Shown here: positions 46,438-54,734 of the stretch, piece after piece
How the letters are laid out: the number at the start of each line of letters is the position of its first letter
Position numbering within the stretch: position 1 is the first letter of the stretch
Source of the DNA: Sporolactobacillus pectinivorans
GTDB lineage: Bacteria > Bacillota > Bacilli > Bacillales > Sporolactobacillaceae
NCBI RefSeq assembly: GCF_002802965.1
Contig: NZ_NXGA01000001.1
Span: 2,068,102-2,132,101, forward strand
Direction: 5' to 3'
Length of the DNA stretch: 64,000 bases
Made by a program: the position numbers and the translations under genes
Notes under the pieces: generated by a model
Database searches by the model: none
What the model was told of the DNA's origin: nothing
The model's input: only the letters and a program-made list of their open reading frames with translations

Positions 46438-46563
46438 ATGAGGAAAAAACACGCCTTTAAAGAGCTCGTTCTAAAAAACAAGTCTGAAATTTTGAGTAAC
46501 GAAAAGACTTTGGAAAAGATTGAACAGAAAATTGATCAGAAACATGTACAAGCAGTTAAATAA
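46438..46563 (+). CDS. FbpB-type small basic protein, 41 aa
   Basis: ATG after AAAGGAGGCGGGCAT. Reads RKKHAFKELVLKNKSEILSN and then LEKIEQKIDQKH: the same pattern as Fur-regulated basic protein B and the 17,115 gene. Short monocistronic unit with its own promoter and terminator. A cre-like operator rather than a Fur box lies upstream. Confidence 0.65.
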   Translation: MRKKHAFKELVLKNKSEILSNEKTLEKIEQKIDQKHVQAVK

Positions 46564-46570
46564 ATCGAAT

Positions 46571-46602
46571 AAAAAAACAGCGGACTGTCCGCTGTTTTTT
46601 TA
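46571..46602 (+). terminator. Intrinsic terminator
   Basis: AACAGCGGAC pairs with GTCCGCTGTT, then TTTTTATT. The A-run before it makes it usable on both strands. Confidence 0.8.
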
Positions 46603-46759
46603 TTCGGCGGACCGGCACAATTTGGCCTCTGTCAACAGCTGAAAGCTTGCCGATCACCAGGCTTTTTTATATTTCTGACGGGTGCCGGGATGAAGGCCTT
46701 ATGATAAAATAGTATCTGTCCGAATAATTATCGGACAGTATTTTATCTGCTGACGGGAG

Positions 46760-47296
46760 TTGACCGATTCGATGCAGAGACACATCATTTTGGTGCCTTA
46801 CAAAGAAGAATGGGCGCAGGAATACAAAAAAGAAGCGGGGAGGATTTCTCATGTTCTTCATCCGGTTCTGAGCGCTATTCATCATATTGGCAGCACGGCG
46901 ATACCTGGAATACTCGCCAAACCGACGATTGATATTTTAGCTGAAGTTACGGATCTTGAGCAGGTGGATTCTCTGGCTTCCGGGATTGAAAGGCTGGGTT
47001 ACCAGTCATATGGCGAATATGGAATATCCGGACGCCGCTATTTCTGCAAAACAGATGCAATGGGAAATCATCTTGTTCACCTTCATGTTTTCAGAGAAGA
47101 AACAGAGAATGTGATCCGTCATCTGGCATTTCGGGATTATCTGAAAGTTCACGATGATGATGCTGACTTTTACAGTCGTTTAAAAGAAGAATTAGCTGTT
47201 GCCTTTCCCTATGACGGAGAAAGTTATTCCAAGGGAAAAGATGCTGCTGTTCATAAGATTGAAGAACGGGCACTGCAGTGGTGGTACGGGGAATGA
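46760..47296 (+). CDS. GrpB family protein (UPF0157)
   Basis: 178 aa from TTG or 174 aa from the ATG at 46,772; GGGAG is too near the first and rather far from the second. Family blocks: YKEEWAQEYKKEA, HHIGSTAIPGILAKPTIDIL and HLHVFREET, the nucleotidyltransferase-like GrpB fold. Function unknown; relatives include dephospho-CoA-kinase-linked domains. Confidence 0.88.
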   Translation: MTDSMQRHIILVPYKEEWAQEYKKEAGRISHVLHPVLSAIHHIGSTAIPGILAKPTIDILAEVTDLEQVDSLASGIERLGYQSYGEYGISGRRYFCKTDAMGNHLVHLHVFREETENVIRHLAFRDYLKVHDDDADFYSRLKEELAVAFPYDGESYSKGKDAAVHKIEERALQWWYGE

Positions 47297-47305
47297 ATCA
47301 ACATT

Positions 47306-48079
47306 TTGGAGAGGTGCAGGAACATTAAAAAGTTTGTCATAATGATTATTGGAGTTTTAGCCATATTGCTGGTAGGAAGTTTAGCAATCTACCATTACTG
47401 GCCTGCTGAACCAAAGCAAAAGCATCATCCAATCGTTACATATTCTTACAGGATTGTCGCGCTTGGAGATTCGTTAACACAAGGGGTAGGAGATGAGAAA
47501 AACCATGGTTATGTCGGGATGACATCAGCCGCCCTTCAGAGGCAGAAAAGTGTGAAGAAGGTTTCAGTCGATGATCTTGGACATCTCGGGGATACTTCCA
47601 CCGATTTGCTGAATGTGTTGAAAAGGCCACAGGCCAGGCAATCAGTTAGGCAGGCTAATACAATTTTTTTGACGATTGGTGGAAATGACCTTGTGCGTGT
47701 TCTAAGAAATCATTTTATGGATTTAAGTACAAGCGATTTCGCGGCCCAGCAGAAAATTTTTTCTGCCCATCTGGAGCAGGTTTTTTCTGAACTCAGAAAA
47801 CTCAATCCCAATGCGCCTATCTATTATTTCGGACTATATAACCCATTCGAAGATTATCTAGGGAAAGCGAACAGAGACTTTGTTCCAATTCTGAACCGAT
47901 GGAATGCCAACAGTAAAAAAATAACCGGACAATATAAAAAAATTATTTTCATCCCGACGGCTGACATTTTTAAAGGTACAGGAAGCACTTTACTTTATGA
48001 GGATCATTTCCATCCGAATGAGAAGGGGTATCAAAAGCTTTCTGCCCGACTTCTGACGGCAATCAATCGTCATCCGTGA
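47306..48079 (+). CDS. SGNH/GDSL esterase-lipase (YpmR-like)
   Basis: Up to 257 aa. N-terminal basic plus hydrophobic anchor (KKFVIMIIGVLAILLVGS), then SGNH blocks: GDSLTQGVGD (Ser), the Gly in DDLGHLGDTS, GGNDLVRV (Asn) and DHFHPNEKGYQ (Asp/His). A secreted or membrane-anchored lipase/esterase. The TTG at 47,306 has no ribosome site. AGAGGTG stands seven bases before an in-frame ATT (47,324), which would start exactly at the signal anchor. I give the longer frame but favour the ATT. Confidence 0.85.
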   Translation: MERCRNIKKFVIMIIGVLAILLVGSLAIYHYWPAEPKQKHHPIVTYSYRIVALGDSLTQGVGDEKNHGYVGMTSAALQRQKSVKKVSVDDLGHLGDTSTDLLNVLKRPQARQSVRQANTIFLTIGGNDLVRVLRNHFMDLSTSDFAAQQKIFSAHLEQVFSELRKLNPNAPIYYFGLYNPFEDYLGKANRDFVPILNRWNANSKKITGQYKKIIFIPTADIFKGTGSTLLYEDHFHPNEKGYQKLSARLLTAINRHP

Positions 48080-48113
48080 TCGACAGCTTTTCTAGTGATC
48101 ATCTGATAAAAAA

Positions 48114-48135
48114 ACATTGTTTGATCAAACAATGT
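48114..48135. repeat. 22-bp perfect palindrome upstream of dat
   Basis: ACATTGTTTGA and its exact complement, without a loop. It lies 58 bases before the dat start. Seven A precede it, so on the minus strand it resembles a terminator, but no minus-strand gene is near. An operator is possible. Confidence 0.55.
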
Positions 48136-48193
48136 AGAATATACTGAATAAAAAGGCTACTGCCTGAGATGCTGTTTGAAAGAGGGGATAGTT

Positions 48194-49048
48194 TTGTCTT
48201 TTATTTTGTTCCAGGATCAGATTGTGCCGCGTGAACAGGGGAAAGTGGATATGGAAGACCGGGGCTATCAATTTGGTGACGGTATCTATGAAGCGATTCC
48301 CGTGTACGGGGGACAGATGTTTCTGCTTGATCCACACTTGAAACGACTAAAGAGAAGCGCAAATGAATTGCGGCTTTCGCTGCCGTTCGGTTTCGAGGAA
48401 TTAACTGAAAATCTGAACAAATTGATCCAGATGAACGAAATCAATGATGGAATAGTTTATTTTCAGGTCACGCGCGGTACCGCGCCGCGGAAGCATTTTT
48501 TTCCTGAGCATACTGAATCTGTTCTGACGGGATCGGTAGTCGGCCATACATGGGGAAGCAATCAGGAAGCAGGAATCCAAACAAGTCTTGCCGAGGATAT
48601 CCGCTGGCTTCGTTGTGACATCAAAACACTGAATCTGCTCGGCAATGTGCTGGCCAAACAGCATGCACATGAACAAGGTTCGGACGAGGCAATCCTGCAT
48701 CGCGGAGATATTGTGACGGAAGGTTCCTCAAGCAATGTGTTTATCGTCCAAGACGGACGACTGATCACACATCCGGCTGATCATTTTATTCTGAATGGAA
48801 TTACCCGGCATTTTGTTATTGAACTAGCCGAAAGAATGGCCATCACTGTCGATGAAAGACCGTTCACGCTGGAAGAGCTGCTCGCGGCCGATGAAATATT
48901 TATTACCAGCACCGGCAATGAAGTTATGCCTGTCGCTCAAATTGACGGCCGTCCTGCAGCCGGCGGACAGCCGGGTCCTGTCACCAAAAAGTTAATGGTT
49001 GCGTTTGCCGATGAAGTGACACGCTTCAAAGCAGTTCAGCCGTCCTAA
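48194..49048 (+). CDS. dat: D-amino acid aminotransferase
   Basis: 284 aa; TTG six bases after GAGGGG, preferred to upstream in-frame codons. Fold type IV PLP enzyme: VDMEDRGYQFGDGIYEAIPV, the PLP Lys in DIKTLNLLGNVLAKQHAHEQ, and EGSSSNVFIV. It makes D-glutamate from D-alanine and 2-oxoglutarate, feeding peptidoglycan. Length equals Bacillus D-alanine aminotransferases. Confidence 0.92.
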   Translation: MSFILFQDQIVPREQGKVDMEDRGYQFGDGIYEAIPVYGGQMFLLDPHLKRLKRSANELRLSLPFGFEELTENLNKLIQMNEINDGIVYFQVTRGTAPRKHFFPEHTESVLTGSVVGHTWGSNQEAGIQTSLAEDIRWLRCDIKTLNLLGNVLAKQHAHEQGSDEAILHRGDIVTEGSSSNVFIVQDGRLITHPADHFILNGITRHFVIELAERMAITVDERPFTLEELLAADEIFITSTGNEVMPVAQIDGRPAAGGQPGPVTKKLMVAFADEVTRFKAVQPS

Positions 49049-49100
49049 TCGGCTGATGGAATACCCGGCATTCCCAAACAACTAAAAAATGATGCATAGA

Positions 49101-49165
49101 AAAAAGGCTTAACAGATCCAGCAGCTTCTGAAGAATGGCACACGGATCGGTTAAGCCTTTATTTA
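49101..49165. terminator. Bidirectional terminator between dat and zwf
   Basis: AGGCTTAAC pairs with GTTAAGCCT over a long loop with an inner GATCC/GGATC helix; T-runs on both sides. Confidence 0.65.
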
Positions 49166-49195
49166 TTTTATGGTTCCATGAGTTCTAAATTAATT

Positions 49196-50665
49196 TTATT
49201 CCATTTTTGTCAACGGCCACCATCGAAATCCGTCAATGGCCAGAAGCCTGTCGGATGAAGCGGGACCCATTGTGCCGGCTTCATAATAGTCAAGCGGTAT
49301 ATCTTTCCATGCCGCGACAATGGAATCTGTGAGCGACCACGAAAAAGCAACCTCATCCCAGCGGGTGAAATTTGTGGAATCTCCTCTCAGACAGTCGGAC
49401 AGCAGGCGCTCATATGCATCATGCGTGTCTTCATGATGTTTGCCGTTGTTGCTGAAATTCATTGAGATAGGCACGGTGTCGCCTTCCACGCCGAATTCCT
49501 TAACGTTCAGCTTGAGCGACAGACCTTCGTCCGGCTGAATATGAATGACGAGCAGATTAGGACCGATGTGATTAAATTCAAACAAATAAGGGTTATTAGG
49601 AATGTCTTTAAATTGAATAACAACTTCAGTTGATTTTGCTGCCAGTCGCTTTCCGGTGCGGATATAGAACGGTACACCGGTCCAGCGGTAATTATCGATA
49701 AAAAGTCTTGCTGCCACAAAGGTTTCTGTGTCTGAACTCATATCTATGTTATTTTCATCATGATAGCCGTCAGTTCGTGTTCCATCCGGCATGACACCGG
49801 CCGTATATTGTGCACGCACGATCTGATTCGTGATCGCGTCCGAGGACATCGGCCGGATAGACTTCAGTACTTTAACCTTCTCCTGACGGATGTCTTCCGG
49901 TTCAAAACGGCTCGGCGGTTCCATGGCTGTCAGCGTCAGCAACTGCATTATGTGGTTCTGTACCATGTCGAGCAAGGCGCCGGTCTGGTCGTAATAACTT
50001 GCCCGGTCACCTACTCCGAGCGTTTCGCTTAATGTAATTTGGACATTGGCAATACTGCGATGGTTCCAGACGGACTCAAAAATCGGATTGGCAAAACGGA
50101 GCGCTTCAATATTTTGCACCATTTCCTTACCGAGGTAATGGTCAATCCGATAAATTTCGGCTTCGTCAAAAACTTGCAGAAGATCATGGTTAAGTTTCTC
50201 GGCTGATTTCAGATCATGCCCAAATGGTTTTTCGATGATCAGACGTTTCCAGCCCGCCGAATCAGTCAGACCTGCCCCCTTCAGATTTTTGGCAGCAAGG
50301 CCGAAAAATTGAGGAGCGAGTGAAAGATAAAACATCCTGTTTCCGTGAAGATGAAACTGAGTATCAATCTGGTCACTGATGTTCTTCAAAAGTGCAAAAT
50401 GATCTGGCTGTTCTATGTCCAGAGGCTGATAAAAAAAACGATCCAGAAATTTTTTCCGCTGATCAGCATCCGGGGACAGTACGCGGTCCACCATGCTGCG
50501 ATAGGACTCATGCGTATGCTGCCGTCTGGCAAGACCGATTACAGCAAATTCATGGCCTTTTTTGTATAATTCGTAAAGAGCCGGGTAAAGTTTTCTTCGG
50601 GCAAGATCTCCGGTAGCCCCGAACATGAAAATCAGCGTAGGCTCCCTCGTTGTTTCAACCATCAT
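49196..50665 (-). CDS. zwf: Glucose-6-phosphate 1-dehydrogenase
   Basis: 489 aa, ATG after GAGGTACACTG. NADP fold GATGDLARRK (16-25) and the active-site signature RIDHYLGKEMVQN (173-185). It oxidises glucose 6-phosphate to 6-phosphogluconolactone, opening the oxidative pentose-phosphate pathway. It stands alone, unlike operons with gnd or pgl. The short-class gnd at 25 kb could supply the third step. No lactonase gene is seen in the window. Confidence 0.96.
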   Translation of the reverse strand: MMVETTREPTLIFMFGATGDLARRKLYPALYELYKKGHEFAVIGLARRQHTHESYRSMVDRVLSPDADQRKKFLDRFFYQPLDIEQPDHFALLKNISDQIDTQFHLHGNRMFYLSLAPQFFGLAAKNLKGAGLTDSAGWKRLIIEKPFGHDLKSAEKLNHDLLQVFDEAEIYRIDHYLGKEMVQNIEALRFANPIFESVWNHRSIANVQITLSETLGVGDRASYYDQTGALLDMVQNHIMQLLTLTAMEPPSRFEPEDIRQEKVKVLKSIRPMSSDAITNQIVRAQYTAGVMPDGTRTDGYHDENNIDMSSDTETFVAARLFIDNYRWTGVPFYIRTGKRLAAKSTEVVIQFKDIPNNPYLFEFNHIGPNLLVIHIQPDEGLSLKLNVKEFGVEGDTVPISMNFSNNGKHHEDTHDAYERLLSDCLRGDSTNFTRWDEVAFSWSLTDSIVAAWKDIPLDYYEAGTMGPASSDRLLAIDGFRWWPLTKME

Positions 50666-51031
50666 CAGTGTACCTCGTTCCTCTTTCTGTATAATTAAAT
50701 GTTATCACACTTAATGACCAATGTGTTACACTTAAATCTTTCATGTATGAATGGATTGTGAAATCCTGCATTCTGATGCAGAAAAGTGCTGAAAAAAACA
50801 GAAGCCGCCGCTCGTCAAACGTCTCATTGTTATAAATCGTTGCATTTAATTTCTGTACATGTTATTGTGAAATTATGCGCTTAGGCAATAATAGGGATGG
50901 AAGAGGCTTGCTTGTTGAAAACAAAGATGAAATTTGCTCAATGTTTGGTAGGCATTTTCCGTCCGTCGCGGGGAATGCCTAAACATTTGATGAATAAAAA
51001 CTGAACAGAAAAAAGGAGACATTACGACTTA
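50666..51031 (+). promoter_or_regulatory. Long leader of the helicase gene with a stable hairpin
   Basis: The spacer between divergent zwf and the helicase. A 46-base hairpin (50,941-50,986) pairs ATGTTT-TAGGCATT with AATGCCTA-AACAT. A 35-codon frame from ATG 50,875 overlaps the hairpin but lacks a ribosome site. Long structured leaders are common in cold-induced helicase genes. No T-run follows the hairpin, so it is not a simple terminator. Confidence 0.45.
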
Positions 51032-52486
51032 ATGAAATTTTCAGAACTAGACGTAAGCGAAGAAATACTGAAAGCGACCGAAAGGATGGGGTTCAAGGAA
51101 ATGACCCCCATTCAGGAACAAGCAATACCTGTTGCGGCAACAGGTGTTGATCTGATTGGCCAGGCTCAGACAGGGACAGGGAAGACAACGGCGTTTGGGA
51201 TTCCGATGATTGAGTCGGCCGATCCGGCTGATCCCGATATTCAAGGAGTGGTAATTACTCCGACACGTGAGCTTGCCATCCAGAATGCTCAGGAACTGAA
51301 CGCACTGGGTTATTTTAAAAAGGTAAGAACGGTTGCTGTTTATGGCGGCCAGGACATCCAGAAACAGATCCGTGACTTGAAAAGGCGTCCCAGCATTATC
51401 TCCGCAACGCCAGGAAGGTTATTAGATCATATCAAAAGACATACAATCCGCCTCAGTCAGATCAAAGTAATTGTTCTCGACGAAGCGGATGAGATGCTGA
51501 ATATGGGATTTATTGACGATATCCATGAAATTTTGGAAAGCACCCCGCAAGAACGTCAGACACTTCTCTTTTCGGCTACCATGCCGGGACCGATTCAACA
51601 TCTCGCGGAAAAATTCATGAAGGATCCTAAGAAAGTACAGATTAAAGCAAAGACTCTGACTGTTTCTCTGATCGAACAGAATTATGTCAAGGTCAGGGAA
51701 CCGGAAAAATTTGATGCACTGACACGCTTTCTTGATATTCAGATGCCGGAACGTGCGATTGTTTTTGGAAGGACGAAGCGCCGTGTTGATGAATTGATGC
51801 GTGCACTTCAAAAACGCGGCTATGAAGCGGAAGGGATCCATGGAGATCTGACACAGTCAAAACGTGATCTGGTTCTCCGAAGATTCAAGCAAAATGAAGT
51901 CAAGCTATTGATTGCTACAGATGTCGCTGCCCGTGGACTGGATATCAGTAACGTCACTCATGTGTACAATTTTGATCTGCCTCAGGATCCGGAAAGTTAT
52001 GTACACCGCATTGGACGTACCGGGCGCGCCGGAAAGACAGGGTTGGCGCTGACATTCATCACTCCTGGTGAATTCCCGCATTTGAGAGCGATCGAACGTC
52101 TGACCAAACAGCCTATGAAGCAGGTCAACGCTCCAAGCTATGAGCAGGCGCTTGCCGGTCAGCAAAAAGTAGCTGTCGATACACTGAAAGAATCACTTGA
52201 AAATGATAACTATCATGATTATGAAACGAGAGCTGAAGAACTGCTTTCAGATAATGACCCGGCAGATATTGTTGCGGCAGCCCTTAAGGTTTTAACCAAA
52301 GAACCGGATACTACGCCGGTTCGTCTTACCCGCGAGGCGCCGCTGATGGTTAAGAGAAACAATCACCATCAACAATACAACAAAGACGGAAGGGGAAGAA
52401 ATTACTATTCCCATGACCGCGACCGTGACCGGAGGCAACACAGCAGCTTCAGAGGAAGAAGCAGGCAGAAGTCGCAGCATTTTTAA
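51032..52486 (+). CDS. cshA: DEAD-box RNA helicase, CshA type
   Basis: 484 aa, ATG after AAAAGGAGACATTACGACTTA. Helicase motifs in order: Q motif MTPIQEQAIPVA, AQTGTGKT (45-52), PTRELAIQ, DEAD (150-153), SATMPG and HRIGRTGRAG. The C-terminal 70 residues are basic and rich in Arg, Asn and His (YYSHDRDRDRRQHSS), the RNA-binding tail of CshA. It unwinds RNA in ribosome assembly and degradosome work, often at low temperature. Confidence 0.93.
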   Translation: MKFSELDVSEEILKATERMGFKEMTPIQEQAIPVAATGVDLIGQAQTGTGKTTAFGIPMIESADPADPDIQGVVITPTRELAIQNAQELNALGYFKKVRTVAVYGGQDIQKQIRDLKRRPSIISATPGRLLDHIKRHTIRLSQIKVIVLDEADEMLNMGFIDDIHEILESTPQERQTLLFSATMPGPIQHLAEKFMKDPKKVQIKAKTLTVSLIEQNYVKVREPEKFDALTRFLDIQMPERAIVFGRTKRRVDELMRALQKRGYEAEGIHGDLTQSKRDLVLRRFKQNEVKLLIATDVAARGLDISNVTHVYNFDLPQDPESYVHRIGRTGRAGKTGLALTFITPGEFPHLRAIERLTKQPMKQVNAPSYEQALAGQQKVAVDTLKESLENDNYHDYETRAEELLSDNDPADIVAAALKVLTKEPDTTPVRLTREAPLMVKRNNHHQQYNKDGRGRNYYSHDRDRDRRQHSSFRGRSRQKSQHF

Positions 52487-52795
52487 TGCACCGATCGATT
52501 GTTAATCGAATAAATAGTGTAAAAAGGGGAAGTCTATGGCTTCTTCTTTTTTTGTTCTGTTAGAAGGCATACAAATTAAGAGAAAATGTCGGACCATTCA
52601 CGGCCGTCGCTACCCGCGCCTGAAAGCTTGCCAATCGGCAAGCTTTTTCTTATCCGGAGAAGAACTAAAAAACATATTTTTTCAAAATTTTACTAATCGA
52701 AATAGTTGGAAAAGTTAAAAGAAAATAAACAAAAATGGTTGTAACTTTCAGAAAAGTATTGTAGAATAGTGAAAAGTGCAAAGGGGGCAATAAAG
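52487..52795. other. Spacer after the helicase gene
   Basis: Contains a short GAAG/CTTC hairpin with T-run (52,529-52,553), the stronger terminator listed next, and no gene that I recognise. Confidence 0.5.
52623..52649 (+). terminator. Intrinsic terminator
   Basis: AAAGCTTGCC pairs with GGCAAGCTTT around AATC, then TTCTT. Confidence 0.7.
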
Positions 52796-53023
52796 ATGAA
52801 CAATGATCACTCTTTCCAGCAAAATACGAAGGCGCTTGTTCTCTACAAAGAACAGCAGGCGAAGGTCTCGGTTGTCGAAATGTATGCCCAAATGATCCTT
52901 GATGAGATGGAATTTAAGCAGAAAGTAAAGCAATTGCGATCTGAAATTGACGCAAGTCTGGATTCCGGGGATAAAGCACTGTTTATGAAATTGACTGATG
53001 AATACAAGCAATTGCTTCGTTAA
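52796..53023 (+). CDS. IDEAL-domain protein, 75 aa
   Basis: ATG after AAAGGGGGCAATAAAG; an in-frame upstream ATG lacks a site. The C-terminal half, LRSEIDASLDSGDKALFMKL, then TDEYKQLL, matches the IDEAL domain (I-D-x-A-L-D-x-x-D). The N-terminal half is helical. IDEAL proteins are small adaptors in Bacillales, some linked to competence or proteolysis control. Confidence 0.8.
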   Translation: MNNDHSFQQNTKALVLYKEQQAKVSVVEMYAQMILDEMEFKQKVKQLRSEIDASLDSGDKALFMKLTDEYKQLLR

Positions 53024-53148
53024 CCGGAACAATTAATTTTGAGGGAATAGATGTGAATTTAAATGAGCTCCCTAGCGTTTATGAATTATGAACCGCTCGG
53101 TGCAGAGGAGATCTTTAAAACTGGTTTCGAAATTTGATAACAATGATA

Positions 53149-53177
53149 AAAAGGATCCGATTTCGGATTCTTTTTTT
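53149..53177. terminator. Bidirectional terminator
   Basis: GGATCCGA-TT-TCGGATTC flanked by A-run and T-run. It would serve the IDEAL gene and the EamA gene. Confidence 0.65.
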
Positions 53178-53224
53178 GCTTCATGTAGCATTTCAGTGCC
53201 AATGAAGCACTATTCTGCCGGATA

Positions 53225-54148
53225 TCATTTTGAGGTCGTTCGCTCAATTACGAGATTTTTTCCAGTGGGCCATTCGGCAAGCAGCATACCAATCAGAATA
53301 AATCCACAGCCTGTCAGTTCTGCTGCACCGAGAGTCACATGTTGAAAGAGCACGGAGGTCCAGGCAGCGAATACCGGTTCCATTATGTAGATGATCCCGA
53401 CATGTGTTGCCGGTGTTTTTTTCTGAAGGAATGTTTGGAGAAGAAAAGCGAAAGCAGTGGCAAACAGAGCCATAAATAGAATGACTGTCAGAATGTCCGG
53501 CTCAAGGAGTGTCTGTAAACGGATAATACGCACTCCATCTGCCGAGAAACCAAAGATAAAGCTGAATAAGGCAACAACGGTCAACTGTACAATGGTGAGA
53601 GACAGGCTGCTGAATTGTTCAGTGACTTTGGCAGTAAAAACGATGTGCATGGCAAAGGCGACAGCACAGATCAGCACGATCAGATCACCGCGATTCAGTG
53701 TGAACCGTCCGTGCGTTGTCAAAAAGAAGAGCCCGACAACGGCAAAGAGTATTCCTGCCGCTGCGGTCGCCGGCGGCAATTTTCTGAGCAGCAGGGCTGA
53801 CAGAATAGGGACGAGCACGATGCTCAGCCCGGTAATAAAGGCAGCATTTGACGCCGATGTGTAAAGAAGCCCGATGGTTTGGCAGCCATACCCGATGAAA
53901 AGAAAAATTCCAAGCAGTGACCCCGCACCAATCAGACGGATTAAATGTGAGCGGTCTATTGTTTTATTTTTTCCGAATGCCAGTTTCCAGGCAGCCAGAA
54001 ACAAAGCTGCAATCAGAAAACGCCAGGCATTGAAAGTCATCGGGGTCAGTTTGCCCAAGACATCCTGGACAATAATAAATGTCGTTCCCCAGACAAATGT
54101 AATGCCTAGCAATATTGCATCTGCAGTAAGCGCACGTCTGAACGTCAC
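53225..54148 (-). CDS. EamA/DMT-family transporter
   Basis: 307 aa with ten hydrophobic helices in two EamA repeats: ITFVWGTTFIIVQDVL, LYTSASNAAFITGLSIVLVP, and VGIIYIMEPVFAAWTSVLFQ. A drug/metabolite exporter with unknown substrate. The GTG at 54,148 overlaps the stop of the RNase H-like gene (GTGA), so the two are coupled; a GTG four codons earlier is possible. Confidence 0.87.
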   Translation of the reverse strand: MTFRRALTADAILLGITFVWGTTFIIVQDVLGKLTPMTFNAWRFLIAALFLAAWKLAFGKNKTIDRSHLIRLIGAGSLLGIFLFIGYGCQTIGLLYTSASNAAFITGLSIVLVPILSALLLRKLPPATAAAGILFAVVGLFFLTTHGRFTLNRGDLIVLICAVAFAMHIVFTAKVTEQFSSLSLTIVQLTVVALFSFIFGFSADGVRIIRLQTLLEPDILTVILFMALFATAFAFLLQTFLQKKTPATHVGIIYIMEPVFAAWTSVLFQHVTLGAAELTGCGFILIGMLLAEWPTGKNLVIERTTSK

Positions 54149-54567
54149 AGTGGACCACACTCACTTTTATCGGCATTTTGCTGCTTCCGGATGGCAAAAC
54201 GGGCCAAAGCATCCGCGTTCCGGTTCTTTTCATCCGGTATCCACTTGCAGAAAAAGAGATCAAACCGGTCAATCAGAGTGAGTGCCCGCTCCAGATAATG
54301 CGCATATTCAGCCTTTTTTACATATCTCTTTTCAAGTGCCTGATTGACCAGTTGTGAGTCTGTCCTGAAAGATACACTCCGGTAGCCTTTTTCCAGGCAA
54401 TACTGAAGTGCCTGTACAAGCGCGGCAAATTCAGCTTCATGGTTGCTTGACAATACACCAAGAGGAATGGATTCCCGGATTTCACTGCCTCCTGAATTTA
54501 TGTACACTCCTCCGCCGGCAAGCCCCGGATTGCCGACCGAAGCCCCGTCAAATGAAACTTCAATCAA
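54145..54567 (-). CDS. RNase H-like protein (type I fold)
   Basis: 140 aa from a TTG six bases after AAGGGATGG; in-frame ATGs upstream have poorer sites. All acidic catalytic residues are in place: SFDGASVGNPG (Asp), NHEAEFAALVQAL (Glu), RTDSQLVNQ (Asp) and RNADALA (Asp). It resembles B. subtilis YpdQ-type proteins. It should cleave RNA in RNA/DNA hybrids if active. Overlaps the EamA gene. Confidence 0.83.
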   Translation of the reverse strand: MIEVSFDGASVGNPGLAGGGVYINSGGSEIRESIPLGVLSSNHEAEFAALVQALQYCLEKGYRSVSFRTDSQLVNQALEKRYVKKAEYAHYLERALTLIDRFDLFFCKWIPDEKNRNADALARFAIRKQQNADKSECGPL

Positions 54568-54734
54568 AAGTTTCCATCCCTTCCCCATAAGTAGTGAATA
54601 CAAATATTAGCATACAACAAAATTTAATCGAAGAAAAACGGTAATTTTTCCGGCAGCTTATTATTGCAAAGTAGCTATTATGTTATTATAAGAAATGAAA
54701 CGGATAACTAATGTGATTGGGTGATCAGCTAAAA

